Source: Okeania sp. SIO2B3 (lineage in GTDB: Bacteria; Cyanobacteriota; Cyanobacteriia; Cyanobacteriales; Microcoleaceae). Taken from it: a stretch of DNA of 64,000 bases. Shown here in pieces: positions 9,671 through 19,754 of the stretch. The position numbers and the translations under genes are program-made. The notes beneath the pieces are model-generated. The model ran no database searches. It had not been told where the DNA came from and was given only the letters and a program-made list of their open reading frames with translations. Each line of letters opens with the position of its first letter. The first letter of the stretch is position 1. Location of the stretch: the NCBI RefSeq assembly GCF_010672525.1, contig NZ_JAAHGH010000002.1, forward strand, positions 438,754-502,753. The letters run 5' to 3'.

Positions 9671-10747
9671 ATGGTAGATTCTCTAAAAAAACCAGATTTT
9701 CAAGAAATGCGACCAGGGGTTAAAGTTCCTTCTAAAGAAACTATTCTAACCCCTAGATTCTACACAACAGATTTTGATAAGATGGCTAAAATGGACATCT
9801 CAGTCAATGAAGATGAATTGATAGCTATTCTAGAAGAATTTCGTACTGATTATAACCGCCATCATTTTGTTCGGGATGAAGAATTTGCCCAATCATGGGA
9901 TCATATTGATGGGGATACTCGTAGGTTATTTGTTGAGTTTCTAGAACGTTCTTGTACGGCTGAATTTTCTGGTTTTTTACTCTATAAAGAATTGGGTCGT
10001 CGTCTCAAAAATAAAAGCCCTATTTTGGCTGAGTGTTTCAATTTAATGTCCAGAGATGAAGCTCGTCATGCAGGTTTTTTAAATAAGGCCATGTCAGATT
10101 TTAATCTATCATTAGATTTAGGATTTCTGACTAAAAGTCGTAAGTATACTTTCTTTGAGCCAAAGTTTATTTTTTACGCTACTTATCTATCGGAAAAAAT
10201 TGGTTATTGGCGCTACATTACTATCTATCGTCATTTAGAAGCTCATCCAGAAGATAGAATTTATCCTATTTTCCGTTTCTTTGAAAATTGGTGTCAGGAT
10301 GAAAATCGTCATGGAGATTTCTTTGATGCTATTATGAGGGCACAACCACAAATTTTAAATGACTGGCAAGCAAAATTGTGGTGTAGATTTTTCTTACTTT
10401 CTGTGTTCGCTACTATGTATTTGAATGACGTTCAAAGAGCTGATTTTTATGCTGCTATTGGTTTGAATGCTCGTGATTATGATAAGTATGTAATTGAGAA
10501 GACTAATGAAACTTCAGGACGTGTTTTTCCAATAATTTTGGATGTAGAAGATCCTCAGTTTTATGAAAGACTAGAAATTTGTGTTAAGAATAATGAAAAG
10601 TTAACAGCGATCGCTAATTCTAATAAGTCAGGTTTTGTGAAGCTTTTCCAGAAGTTACCTCTTTATCTGTCTAATGGTTGGCAGTTCCTGAAACTATATT
10701 TTATGAAGCCAATTGAAACTGCTACTATGCAAAGTTCTGTTCGCTAA
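9671..10747 (+). CDS. acsF: Mg-protoporphyrin IX monomethyl ester oxidative cyclase, aerobic
   Basis: AcsF closes the fifth (E) ring of chlorophyll, using O2 and a di-iron centre, to give protochlorophyllide at the thylakoid. The 358-residue protein is full length. The di-iron ligands lie in ferritin-like helices: an [18 protein letters not shown] region, [10 protein letters not shown] at about residue 130, and [15 protein letters not shown] at about 215. The start at 9671 gives the family N-terminus ([35 protein letters not shown]). It is monocistronic, with a clear terminator at 10777. The preceding enzyme, ChlM, is encoded at 42346. Confidence 0.95.
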   Translation: MVDSLKKPDFQEMRPGVKVPSKETILTPRFYTTDFDKMAKMDISVNEDELIAILEEFRTDYNRHHFVRDEEFAQSWDHIDGDTRRLFVEFLERSCTAEFSGFLLYKELGRRLKNKSPILAECFNLMSRDEARHAGFLNKAMSDFNLSLDLGFLTKSRKYTFFEPKFIFYATYLSEKIGYWRYITIYRHLEAHPEDRIYPIFRFFENWCQDENRHGDFFDAIMRAQPQILNDWQAKLWCRFFLLSVFATMYLNDVQRADFYAAIGLNARDYDKYVIEKTNETSGRVFPIILDVEDPQFYERLEICVKNNEKLTAIANSNKSGFVKLFQKLPLYLSNGWQFLKLYFMKPIETATMQSSVR

Positions 10748-10776
10748 AAAAGTCTTTAATAATTAATCTCGCTTGA

Positions 10777-10808
10777 TAGCCTTGTGATATTTCCAAGGCT
10801 ATTTTTTT
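10777..10808 (+). terminator. Rho-independent terminator of acsF
   Basis: TAGCCTTG (10777-10784) pairs with CAAGGCTA (10794-10801), followed by seven T, 30 bp after the acsF stop codon. Confidence 0.9.
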
Positions 10809-11268
10809 ATTTGTTTTATTTAAGAAAAGAGGGAGTAGGGATTAGGGGAGAAATAATGGATGATTTATGTACTATAGCAATGGGCGCTGGTATATTTACA
10901 AATTGCAGGAAAGGCCAAATAGCTAAAAGTCTTATATTATCGCCAATTTATTCCCCCTGTTGCCTTCCGGAGCTGTTGCCTGTTGCCTGCGCACAGCGCT
11001 ATATAATTGACTATATTTTTGATTATTGGAGATGTCTAATATTAAATCCACTTAATTGGGTATACAGTACTTTTCATATTGATTAACCACATCGTCACAA
11101 TCAAAACCCTTTAGGAACGTTCCATGGAACGTCCCTACTGTGGTCTACCGTGTAGGAAAACTGCTGTAAAACAATGTTTCATTTTCAATCAGAGCGTAAA
11201 TCTTTCTAAATTTTCTTCCCTCTTGACTCCTGAGTCCTGACTCCTGACTCCTCCCTTGATATAACTCC
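10809..11268. other. Intergenic region between convergent acsF and DUF4335
   Basis: No gene is seen. It contains one copy of the GGAACGTTCCATGGAACGTCC palindrome (11111-11138) within a longer repeat also found at 46130 and, reversed, 33485. A GACTCCTGA-type tract (11222-11253) lies close to the DUF4335 stop codon. Confidence 0.5.
11111..11138. repeat. Palindromic repeat, copy 1
   Basis: A slightly degenerate copy of a 28-bp palindrome centred on CGTTCCATGGAACG, followed by CTGTGGTCTA. The same block, including flanks, is at 46154-46181 (perfect) and, in opposite orientation, 33512-33539. Confidence 0.75.
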
Positions 11269-12870
11269 TTAATTCAAGGACTCTAAAAAAGTCTGAACTT
11301 GACCATCTGGTCTCAAAACCAATCGAATTTTAGCAGTCTTGTCGCCCTCAATATTAGAGACAAAAGTTTCTTCCTCTAAAGGCATCTTTGTATTACCATA
11401 AAACTCAACTGATGCTAGACCAATTGGAGTTACCTTTTTCACCGAACCATCACCATTTAATAACAAACTATACTGCAAATTCCTATCTAAATCTGATGGT
11501 GGTTCCCAACTTTTTTCAAAATATTCTCTTACCTCTGCAACTTGGGGAATTCGATCAAATAATGTAGATTTCGGTTTTCTGCTAGCATTTTCACTAGGTT
11601 CAACCACAGATTCGCGATCGCGCAAAGCAACTGGTTCTACATCTTCCAAGGTCGGTAAATCAATTGCTCTAGGAACATTAACCGGAATACGACTCACATC
11701 TAAATAAGGTCTTACCCCACCTCCTCTATTAAGTGTTGGTGGCAAAGGTCGGTTTGGTGCGGGTGGTATTTGCAAATTTGGGGGTGGTTGCACAGGAGGT
11801 CTGGGTTGTACTGACGCGCCATAGTTAGGTATTGCTGGAGGAGGAATTGGTGGTGGTGCTGTTGGTGGTGCTGGAGGAACTGGTGGGAGTATTGTTGGTG
11901 GTGTCGGAATAACTACTGTTGTAGCATTTCCCTGATTTTGAGGAGGACGAGAAAAATCATTCAGAGGTGGTGGCAAGTTATTAGGAGCGGGTGGGGCGGG
12001 GTTTTGTCTAGGAAACAGAGGAGATGGTGTGGGAATTGGAGATGGTCTAGTAATTGTTGGTGTTGGTAGATTTGTTGGTGGTGTTGGTAATGGTGATAGA
12101 GTTACTGTTGGTGTTGGTATTGGTGTTGGTAAATTTGTTGGTGCTGGAAGGGGCGAATTACTGCTTGGTGGAGAAGCAATAATATTAGGCTCATTTTGTG
12201 GTTTGCGACTAATTGCGTAGCGGTCGTATAATTTAATGGCACTAGCTGTTAGACCAGCGCTGATGATAATTAGTATTGCACTACGCAACCATTCAGGAAG
12301 AGGTGTAACTTCACTTTCAGACTTAAACTGAGGCAATGTCTGTATATCTGTTTCACATTCATCTAGAGCGATCGCCAGGTCAAATAGTTGCAGCATACTC
12401 ATGGTAATGAAACTTCCTGACTCTTTAGTTGCTAGAGACCCCAAAAATAGATCGTGGTTTAATAAGTCTCGTGGTTGTAGATAAATACTTTGACCGTTTA
12501 TTGGAGGTGGGTAATTAGGTATGGAAAGTTTGGCATCAGCAACTTCGGTGGTCTCTTCCTGAATTTTTGTTTGTGAGTTTGACTCTGTTGCAGTGCTATT
12601 GTTTTCTTCTCCTTTCTTTTCATTGTCTAGAGGTAATTCTGGAGACTTACTGAGGAATTCTTGTACATAAGTGGTAACAACTTTGTGGAGAGTGTCTAAT
12701 TCACTGCGACCACCCCTCAGCGTAATATGCTCTGTTTCTGATACCCTGGGGTCGTCAAAACTAAGGCTAAAGCGTTGTTTTCTGGGAATACCGATCCATT
12801 TTAAGGCCGCTAAACCTCTAGCTGTAAATTTTAATGTACAAGTTGGGGGAGTATAACTTCGTGAAGGCAT
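11269..12870 (-). CDS. DUF4335 family protein, proline-rich
   Basis: The 533-residue protein has an N-terminal DUF4335 domain (about 1-185; MPSRSYTPPTCTLKF, RFSLSFDDPRVSETEHITLRG, PRDLLNHDLFLGSLA). A single membrane helix follows at about 194-210 (WLRSAILIIISAGLTASAIKLY). Next come about 170 residues rich in proline and threonine, and a folded C-terminal domain (KSWEPPSDLDRNLQYSLLLNGDGSVKKVTPIG). This suggests a cytoplasmic N-terminus and a lumenal or periplasmic C-terminus reached by the Pro-rich spacer. DUF4335 and DUF3038 genes are usually neighbours in cyanobacteria, and the DUF3038 gene is next upstream on this strand at 13711. The function is unknown. Confidence 0.85.
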   Translation of the reverse strand: MPSRSYTPPTCTLKFTARGLAALKWIGIPRKQRFSLSFDDPRVSETEHITLRGGRSELDTLHKVVTTYVQEFLSKSPELPLDNEKKGEENNSTATESNSQTKIQEETTEVADAKLSIPNYPPPINGQSIYLQPRDLLNHDLFLGSLATKESGSFITMSMLQLFDLAIALDECETDIQTLPQFKSESEVTPLPEWLRSAILIIISAGLTASAIKLYDRYAISRKPQNEPNIIASPPSSNSPLPAPTNLPTPIPTPTVTLSPLPTPPTNLPTPTITRPSPIPTPSPLFPRQNPAPPAPNNLPPPLNDFSRPPQNQGNATTVVIPTPPTILPPVPPAPPTAPPPIPPPAIPNYGASVQPRPPVQPPPNLQIPPAPNRPLPPTLNRGGGVRPYLDVSRIPVNVPRAIDLPTLEDVEPVALRDRESVVEPSENASRKPKSTLFDRIPQVAEVREYFEKSWEPPSDLDRNLQYSLLLNGDGSVKKVTPIGLASVEFYGNTKMPLEEETFVSNIEGDKTAKIRLVLRPDGQVQTFLESLN

Positions 12871-12883
12871 TGGAAAACTTTTG

Positions 12884-12921
12884 ATTGAAGAAGGAAGAAG
12901 GAAGAAGGAAGAAGGAAGAAT
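12884..12921. repeat. GAAGGAA low-complexity tract upstream of the DUF4335 start
   Basis: Tandem GAAGGAA units begin 14 bp upstream of the DUF4335 start codon, on the opposite strand. The tract occupies the place where a ribosome site or -10 box would be expected. Confidence 0.8.
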
Positions 12922-13191
12922 TACTGATGGATAGTAAACGACCGACCGCGTGTATGTCTGATCGCCCCAAATAATTTTAAGTACCCCCTGTAAAGTGGTG
13001 TATTAAACTCGCCACAGAAAAGATTAAATTATGTTAATCTACAGCTTTAACAGTAATTTCCTCATAGTTCATAAAAATATAGTCACATAGAGACATATCC
13101 TTATTTTGCAGGAGTTATCCTGACGCTCGTGTTAGCGCAGCTCCTCCGGAGGAGGCACTACAACACCCTCGCTTCCCATAGTCAAAGACAA
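12922..13191 (-). mobile_element. IS200/IS605 right end and flanking remnant
   Basis: Bases 13050-13191 are the reverse complement of the IS right end at 9056-9141 (TTCATAAAAATATAGTCA, TATCCTTATTTTGCAGG). Bases 12922-13015 resemble 41903-41995 (GGATAGT-AACGA, GTGTATGTCT, GGTGTATTAAAC), another piece of the same kind of element. Confidence 0.55.
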
Positions 13192-13353
13192 AAGGGAGCT
13201 GCTTTTTTTATAATGTTCAGGGAACCATTAACATCAGCATTGATTAATCCTTTGCTGGCGATACGATACAAACCTCTTTTCACTCTTTTTCCTGAAAAGG
13301 TGACATTATTTTTCTCACCTCCAGTTAAGATATTTGACATAAACATAATTTAA
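13192..13353 (-). pseudogene. TnpB (IS200/IS605) C-terminal fragment
   Basis: One frame of about 53 codons reads [18 protein letters not shown] then [17 protein letters not shown], which is the conserved C-terminal part of IS605-type TnpB (GLYR...[11 protein letters not shown]). It contains the last catalytic aspartate region but no upstream zinc ribbon or RuvC motifs. It is a decayed 3' fragment followed by its own right end. Confidence 0.8.
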
Positions 13354-13710
13354 CTATATAGACTATATTTATGTATAACTTTTATTATACCAATTTAATT
13401 CCAATTTAATTATAGTTGAGTTATGTAGAGTAGTAAGTAGCCAAGAGGTTAAGATATCATCATATAACTTTTTTAATTTAAATTTAGTATACAGGGATAA
13501 ATTTTATCTAAAAAAATCAAAAGAGAATTAAGGTATGAAACAGTTTAAACTCTCTGAAGTTTACCATTTACTTAATCATTACTTAATTCTCTACCATGCT
13601 GAAAACTTTTTCAATCAATTAATTAATTTTTGAATTTTTTGTTAAATCGGTATTTTGAGTTCTGCTCAAGCATTTTACTTCATACTAAAATTCTAGTATG
13701 GTTTTGGGTT

Positions 13711-14286
13711 CTAAAATTTCAGACTGGACCAAAGACGACTGCACCCTTGAGGAGCACTATAAAATAATAAATCCACTAATAACTTTAGACCTAATTTTTC
13801 TGGGTTATCGTGGGAAGTATTTTCAGAATATATGTGATATTGTTTATATGCTTTTTCAAATTTATCAAGATATTCTCTTAATAAAGTAACTGATTGAGGT
13901 TTAGTCTTTTGAGCAGCCACTTGCTCCATTAATGCTACTGCACGACGAATTAATGCTTGGTTTTGTTTTGCCAAGTGACATATAACTAGGATGAAAGATT
14001 TCGCTTCCTCTGTTTTCAGAGGTTGGTTTGCCGACATTCCCCGTTTTTCATCTACCACTAAAGTCAGTTCATCAGCTAACTTGGGAGGTATATTCAATTT
14101 ACTGGCTACTCGCAATATGCTGTCTGAATTAATTCCTGTTAAAACATTTAGGGCTAATAATTCCATGTCCAATTTTGTTCTAATCTGGTTTGACCGATTT
14201 TTTTTGGCCACGGTTTGCTGGGTATTATCTTGTCTCGAAGGCAGTATGAAGACTGAGGTATTGCCAGGAGCAGCAGATGTTACCAT
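13711..14286 (-). CDS. DUF3038 family protein
   Basis: The 191-residue, mostly helical soluble protein matches the cyanobacterial DUF3038 pattern: LDMELLALNVLTGINSDSIL, then LADELTLVVDEKRGM and LICHLAKQNQALIRRAV. The function is unknown. In many cyanobacteria it lies beside DUF4335, and that gene is next downstream on the same strand at 11269-12870. Here the pair has been pushed apart by about 840 bp of IS debris, so co-transcription is doubtful. The C-terminus (YSAPQGCSRLWSSLKF) runs up to the repeat-rich spacer. Confidence 0.8.
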   Translation of the reverse strand: MVTSAAPGNTSVFILPSRQDNTQQTVAKKNRSNQIRTKLDMELLALNVLTGINSDSILRVASKLNIPPKLADELTLVVDEKRGMSANQPLKTEEAKSFILVICHLAKQNQALIRRAVALMEQVAAQKTKPQSVTLLREYLDKFEKAYKQYHIYSENTSHDNPEKLGLKLLVDLLFYSAPQGCSRLWSSLKF

Positions 14287-14378
14287 ATTATAGACCTCTT
14301 AAAAATTTATTTATTACAAGCACGTCTATTGTAGTCGTACTTTGCTAAATTGTGTCTACTATTAGGAAAACTTTATTT

Positions 14379-14444
14379 GACGAAATATTTATTTACTAAT
14401 ATTTTTTTCAAAAAATTATTGTTTAATTTCTGAATCAATTAATT
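14379..14444. repeat. 65-bp direct repeat, copy 1
   Basis: GACGAAATATTTATTTAC...TTTAATTTCTGAATCAATTAAT recurs at 14753-14818. Copy 2 runs into the last codons and stop of the beta-helix/SPOR gene. A family-2 element lies between the copies. Confidence 0.8.
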
Positions 14445-14709
<265 letters not shown>

Positions 14710-14752
14710 AATTAAGTATAATATCATGTCCGGATCATCAAAAAACCTTTTG

Positions 14753-14818
14753 GACGAAATATTGATTTACCAATTTTTTTTTCAAAAAAATATTGTTTAA
14801 TTTCTGAATCAATTAATA
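14753..14818. repeat. 65-bp direct repeat, copy 2
   Basis: This copy overlaps the last four codons and the stop of the gene at 14809. It is the probable parent of copy 1. Confidence 0.75.
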
Positions 14819-16683
14819 AGTATGATTTTGGCATTCAAACCATTATTCCGTAAAACTTTTAATAGTTGATCTGCCTCAAGACGACTACGAAAAGCTCCAG
14901 CTTGCATGACTGAATTACCATTAATATTCGTATTAAAAGCATCTGGTACAAGCGATCGCAACTTATAGGTCTGAGCAGCATTATTGACATTAACAACTAC
15001 TCGATAACGTAGACCCAAGGCCGCAGCACGACTTTGAGAATTACGACGTAAGGATAGTCTTGGCATTGGGTTAGGATTAGGATTTTGATTTCTGCCAATA
15101 CCGGGAGGGACATAACCACCACGACCAAGGGGTATATTTGCGCTTGGTACAGATAGTAAACCAGGAGATGCAACTGGAGTAGTGGGTTCAAAACTTGGTC
15201 TAGTGTTCCTTGGAGGTAAATTTCGCCATCTTTCTAAAGTTCTGCTCCGTGACTCTGGTGGCGATACTGGTATTTCAATTGCTCGTGTATTCTGATAATT
15301 AGGATTAGTTTGTAGTAGTCTTTGTAAATTTCCTTGACGACTTGTTGTCTGGTAGGAATTTCCCCTAGACCTTGGGGTTTCTGGTTTTGGTACGGGAATA
15401 ATAATTGTTGTAGAATTTCCCGGTCTTTGTCGTGAAATAATATTATCAGAACTGTTCTGCTCCTGTAATTTTTCTGCTGAAGCTGAAATATTTGGTTTCT
15501 GTGGCGTTGTCTGAATTTCTGGTTCACTAGAAGCAGTTTCCATAACTTGCTCTTCCTGGACAGACTCTGTTTCTGGATTTACTGTAGGAGTAGTTATAAT
15601 ATTCGGCAAAGGAGCAACTCGTGGGGGTGGAGCAATTTTCCCAGCAATATCAATACTGCCATAATTACGACCGCCTCCTAAAGAATTTCCATAAGCAGGA
15701 AGAGTTTGACCTTTTACTGCATGATAAATATTATACCGAATGTTATTACGAATAGTATTACGACCAGGTTCTTGAGAGTTACCCAGATCCGGTAATGATT
15801 GAGCGATCGCTGCTACTCCATCCTGTCTATTACCCTCAATATAATTACCCCGCAAAATTGGGCGTGCATTTCCTTGAATAATAATCCCACTTTGATTTTC
15901 TATCAGACGGTTTCCCACTACTTTTGGAGCAGCATCATCAGATATTTTCATTCCAATACCAGTATTTTGAAACGAATTGTCTCTAATTTCTGGCTGAGAG
16001 TTATGATAAATTTCGATACCACTTACCCCATTGTCATAGAAATTATTTTCCTGAATAATTGCTGTATTACTACCCGCTACAGAAATGCCATTTACAGTAT
16101 TACCAGTAAAAGTATTTTTACTAATAACACAACCACTAGATTCTATCCATAAACCATAACCTTGAAGATTAGGATTTATAACTGTTACGCCACTTAAATT
16201 AGATTCATTAGCAGCTACTATTGTAATATTTTTCTGATTTAAAGTCGGACTATTAAAATTACCTCCACCTTGAATCAAAACATTTTTTCCACGGTTAAAA
16301 TAGTTGCCTTTAATGGTAATTTTTGGCTGCAAAATTAAAGGAAATTTTTCACCTGTTTGTCTATTGTAAGTTCCGGGAGCAAGTAAAATTTGTGTGTGAG
16401 GTTGAGAAATTTTCAAAGCATAAGTAATAGTTTTCAAAGGAGCGGTTTTAGTACCATCTCCAGAGTCACTACCAACAGATGAACTAACATAAAGTACATT
16501 TATTTGAGAATTAGCTTGAGTTTCTAGGGATTTGGCCACTTGTTGTGCAAATGGTACTGCCAAACTTGCAGAAGTAAATACCCCTAGTAGTGCAGTGGCT
16601 AAAATAGGTGATAAAAAGTTGATTTTACGCAGTAAATTTGTTTGATTATTTTCCTGCGAAAAAAGGATAAATATTTGTTTCAC
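14809..16683 (-). CDS. Exported right-handed beta-helix protein with C-terminal SPOR domain
   Basis: The 624-residue protein has an N-terminal signal-like segment (INFLSPILATALLGVFTSASLAVPFAQ). A DUF1565/parallel beta-helix domain follows at about residues 60-340, opening with VLYVSSSVGSDSGDGT and containing repeated turns such as GVTVINPNLQGYGLWI and GIEIYHNSQPEIRDNSF. Next is a long Pro/Gln/Arg-rich linker. The last 75 residues form a SPOR-like domain (MQAGAFRSRLEADQLLKVLRNNGLNAKIILIN) of the kind that binds denuded septal peptidoglycan. A role at the cell wall or septa is inferred. A CCTCCTAGG-type ribosome site precedes the start. Confidence 0.85.
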   Translation of the reverse strand: MKQIFILFSQENNQTNLLRKINFLSPILATALLGVFTSASLAVPFAQQVAKSLETQANSQINVLYVSSSVGSDSGDGTKTAPLKTITYALKISQPHTQILLAPGTYNRQTGEKFPLILQPKITIKGNYFNRGKNVLIQGGGNFNSPTLNQKNITIVAANESNLSGVTVINPNLQGYGLWIESSGCVISKNTFTGNTVNGISVAGSNTAIIQENNFYDNGVSGIEIYHNSQPEIRDNSFQNTGIGMKISDDAAPKVVGNRLIENQSGIIIQGNARPILRGNYIEGNRQDGVAAIAQSLPDLGNSQEPGRNTIRNNIRYNIYHAVKGQTLPAYGNSLGGGRNYGSIDIAGKIAPPPRVAPLPNIITTPTVNPETESVQEEQVMETASSEPEIQTTPQKPNISASAEKLQEQNSSDNIISRQRPGNSTTIIIPVPKPETPRSRGNSYQTTSRQGNLQRLLQTNPNYQNTRAIEIPVSPPESRSRTLERWRNLPPRNTRPSFEPTTPVASPGLLSVPSANIPLGRGGYVPPGIGRNQNPNPNPMPRLSLRRNSQSRAAALGLRYRVVVNVNNAAQTYKLRSLVPDAFNTNINGNSVMQAGAFRSRLEADQLLKVLRNNGLNAKIILIN

Positions 16684-17173
16684 GGCTTTCCTCCTAGGAA
16701 ACTGTGACAGACAATTTAGTTATTATATTTTGTCAAGTACCTCTTATTATAGGTGTTTTGAAGAAATCTTTTAATTTTTGTAAAGAGAGGTTGATTGTTA
16801 AGGATAATGGATAAGTCTGACTAGAATTAGCAAAGCTCATTTTGATAGAGATGAATGGAACTTTGCAATTACCCGAAAATATTTGCTGTTGCCAATAATT
16901 TTGTTATTTAAAAAGTCTATTTTTCCTGGCGTTCGATACTATTTAGGATTAAGCATTTAGTTAAGGTTGTTGTACATTTCAACTTCGATAAAACCATTAC
17001 CCCTATTTAAAATTATTCGTCAGTTTTAGAGTTGATGAAGTACAAAGTTTTACACTCTTAGGGAATAGGGGTTAGTATTAAACTGTACCTCACTATTCTG
17101 AAAATGCTGTAATTATCCTTCATTTATGGATATAGCGTTTCTCAAAGAGCGTGAGACATACCTATCTTTTACT

Positions 17174-17599
17174 GTAAGCATTCAGCAGTCAGCTATCAGC
17201 TATCAGCTATTTATTTTAGTTTTAGATAAAGGCTTTATTAATTAAGTCAAAATTACCGAATTATTAATTATTAATAATTAAATAATTCTGGTTTAAAGCC
17301 TACCCTTTTAAGGGAAAAAAAAGCGGTCGTTTGCGGAGCAGTCCGTTAGGATGGGATGGCGAGGTCTCCTCGCCATATCCATGAGACCAAGAGAAGAAAT
17401 AATATCTCTTGAGATTCAATCAAGAACGGTTTTAACCAGAGGTAATTATCAATTATCCATTATCAATTAATGAAATCTTACTACAAAAGCCAACTTTAAA
17501 GGCTATATTCATTTAGAGCAAGTCTTTAAAGTTGGTATATTATTGCTGATAGCTGACGACTAATAGCTGTTTGCGCAGCATTCCACAGGAAATACTTAC
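17174..17599. mobile_element. Family-1 element carrying a nested family-3 repeat
   Basis: The ends are GTAAGCATTCAGC and GGAAATACTTAC. The flanks CTTTTACT (17166-17173) and CTTTTACC (17600-17607) match at 7 of 8 bases. The core is the beta type (CTTACTACAAAAG...AAAGTTGG), also present at 21599 and 56700. It is lengthened to 426 bp by the insertion of a family-3 repeat at 17252-17456. Confidence 0.75.
17252..17456. repeat. Family-3 interspersed repeat (nested)
   Basis: Bounded by ATTACC and GGTAAT, in the orientation opposite to the copy at 22865. It contains the hairpin GATGGCGAGG/CCTCGCCAT and the words GGTTTAAAGCC and AGCGGTCG. Its position inside a family-1 element dates it as the younger insertion. 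Confidence 0.65.
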
Positions 17600-18441
17600 C
17601 TTTTACCTTTGTTTCTATTCTATTGCCTATTCCCAGATCCCAGATGCGGTGTTCCCTGTTCCCTAAAACAAACCAATGCACTTACCTCATGCTTTTTGGG
17701 AATTACTATATGCTCTTGTTGATTGTGAAAGTTAGTATTATCCAATCATATCATCACTATTTGTGTTCCTTTTTTTGCTAGTCATTCTTGATTATTTCCA
17801 GCTTCTATCCATTCATTAGCTATCGAGCAAAAAAAGTTAATATTTCATAGAAATTAGAAATTATTGGAGTAGCTTTGATTGATAAATTAAGCAAATTATT
17901 TCTTGTCTAAATGGCTTATACCTCCCATGAAATTTATTTGAGAAATCCCTAGTAATTGCCAAAATTAAATCTTTTTACTTTCCTTTTTCCTTCCCTTTTT
18001 TATATTTCTATTTTTTTTTAGCGATCGCTATAGAAATATCTAGTTAACCTAACAAAAATTTGCAGCCCTAAAGTAAAAACTTATCTAAAATATGGCCTAA
18101 CTATTTTGACCAAAAAATCAGGTCTCAAGCCTCCCCTTTCAAGTGGATGAAAAAAAATAAACTTCAGTATTTCAAGCCTCTGGCAACAGCTGCGAGGTAC
18201 TGATAACTGATAACTGATAACTGATAACTGAAATGACCTTGGTCCTACAGTTGTAATCCTGATAGCTAAACTATTTCAGAAATTATTTGAACAATAATTA
18301 AATTCTGTATTGCAGGCAATATTATACTATAAAACGGTCTATATTAATAGCAAAATTTATCATAGTCTGCCCCTCCCTATTTGAGAGAGCAAGATTATAG
18401 TCATGTTGACAATAAGGATTAAAATTTATAGGGTAATTATT

Positions 18442-19524
18442 ATGAACGATAAGTATAATTGGGGTCAAAATGTACAGCCAGGGGTTCGCCGAATTTTGGA
18501 TGCTAACCTAGATCGGGCCAGAGAAGGTTTAAGAATTATAGAAGAATGGTGTAGATTTGGCCTCAATAGTATACATTGGGCTAATGAATGTAAACAACTA
18601 CGTCAAGAGATTGGAAGTTGGCATAGTACAGAATTAAGAATGTCCCGAAATACTCCTGGCGATCCAGGCACAGAATTGACTCATCCAAAGGAAGAGGAAC
18701 GCTCAGATGTTCAACAACTGCTACAAGTTAACTTCTGTCGCTTAGAAGAAGCACTACGAGTTTTAGAAGAATACGGCAAAATTTATAATTCTCAGATGGG
18801 TTCCGCTTGTAAACAAATGCGTTATCGAGTTTACACTATAGAAAGTGGACTTCTCGCCTATAACAGGCATCAGCAATTACAAAACTCCTACCTTTATCTA
18901 GTTACCTCACCCAACGATAAATTAATCAATATAGTAGAAGCAGCTCTTCAGGGAGGATTAACTCTTGTCCAATACCGCAATAAAACAGCAGACGATATAA
19001 CAAGATTGACAGAAGCTCAAAAACTCTCTCAACTCTGCCATCGCTACGGCGCTCTATTTATTGTTAATGACCGAGTAGACCTGGCGATCGCTGTGGATGC
19101 AGATGGAGTTCATCTTGGACAGGATGATATACCAATTAAGCTTGCTAGACAACTGCTTGGCCCTCAAAAACTTGTAGGTCGTTCCACTACAAACCCAGAA
19201 GAAATGAAGGGAGCAATTGAAGAAGAAGCGGACTATATCGGAGTAGGGCCAGTATATGAAACTCCTACTAAGTTAGATAAACCAGCAGCAGGTTTAGAAT
19301 ACATTAGTTATGCTGTGAATAATTGTACTATTCCTTGGTTTGCCATTGGTGGAATTGATATGCAAAATTGTGATGAAGTTCTATCTTCTGGTGCAGAGCG
19401 TTTATCTGTAGTTAGGGCAATTATGCAGGCAGAGCAACCAACTTTAGTAACTCAATATTTTCTTTCTCAACTAAATCGCTATCAAGCCCTACGCTCTCAC
19501 AATATATTACCGGAAAAAATCTAA
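18442..19524 (+). CDS. thiE: Thiamine-phosphate synthase, long cyanobacterial form
   Basis: ThiE joins the hydroxymethylpyrimidine and thiazole halves of thiamine. From the ATG at 18442 the product has 360 residues: an N-terminal extension of about 140 residues (VRRILDANLDRAREGLRIIEEWCRF) found in cyanobacterial ThiE, then the TIM-barrel synthase with LVQYRNK, VNDRVDLAIAVDADGVHLGQDD, and GVGPVYETPTK. An upstream in-frame ATG at 18403 would add 13 residues unlike the family. The gene lies 11 bp upstream of thiS, so the two are probably co-transcribed. Confidence 0.92.
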   Translation: MNDKYNWGQNVQPGVRRILDANLDRAREGLRIIEEWCRFGLNSIHWANECKQLRQEIGSWHSTELRMSRNTPGDPGTELTHPKEEERSDVQQLLQVNFCRLEEALRVLEEYGKIYNSQMGSACKQMRYRVYTIESGLLAYNRHQQLQNSYLYLVTSPNDKLINIVEAALQGGLTLVQYRNKTADDITRLTEAQKLSQLCHRYGALFIVNDRVDLAIAVDADGVHLGQDDIPIKLARQLLGPQKLVGRSTTNPEEMKGAIEEEADYIGVGPVYETPTKLDKPAAGLEYISYAVNNCTIPWFAIGGIDMQNCDEVLSSGAERLSVVRAIMQAEQPTLVTQYFLSQLNRYQALRSHNILPEKI

Positions 19525-19535
19525 ATATTACTAGA

Positions 19536-19754
19536 ATGTCAAGTCAAATTACGCTCAAAGTTAATGGAGAAACCCATACTTGTTTACCTCATATACTTTT
19601 ACCTAATTTTCTCGAACAGTTGGGGCTAAACCCTCGGTTAGTAGCTGTGGAATATAATGGTGAAATTTTACATAGACAATTTTGGGACAAAACTGAAATA
19701 CAAGCAGGGGACAACTTGGAAATAGTTACTATTGTGGGAGGAGGTGTTGAATGA
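19536..19754 (+). CDS. thiS: Sulfur-carrier protein ThiS with a two-residue C-terminal overhang
   Basis: The 72-residue beta-grasp protein starts ITLKVNGETHTC and contains VAVEYNGEILHRQFW and GDNLEIVTIVGGG. ThiS carries sulfur for the thiazole ring as a thiocarboxylate on its terminal Gly-Gly. In this sequence the glycines are followed by Val-Glu before the stop, whereas family members normally end at the glycines. The stop codon (19752-19754) directly abuts a tandem AGTCAGA tract, so the end of the gene may have been altered by repeat sequence. Trimming or read-through of the true end cannot be judged here. Confidence 0.9.
   Translation: MSSQITLKVNGETHTCLPHILLPNFLEQLGLNPRLVAVEYNGEILHRQFWDKTEIQAGDNLEIVTIVGGGVE

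Larger units (their letters stand above)
16684..18441. other. Long intergenic region with nested elements
   Basis: It contains the family-1 element at 17174-17599 with a family-3 repeat inside it. At 18150-18240 there is a small repeat (GTATTTCAAGCCTC ... GAGGTACTGATAACTG, ending in four CTGATAA units) that recurs at 20015-20090. No TPP riboswitch motif was found upstream of thiE, and no gene is seen. Confidence 0.6.

Noticed and set aside
10784-11086. 100-residue ORF after acsF
   Set aside because: It starts inside the acsF terminator hairpin, runs through repeat-like sequence and has unnatural composition.
13129-13353. 74-residue plus-strand ORF
   Set aside because: It is the antisense of the TnpB remnant.
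18242-18441. TPP riboswitch upstream of thiE
   Set aside because: No CTGAGA ... ACCTGA core is present.
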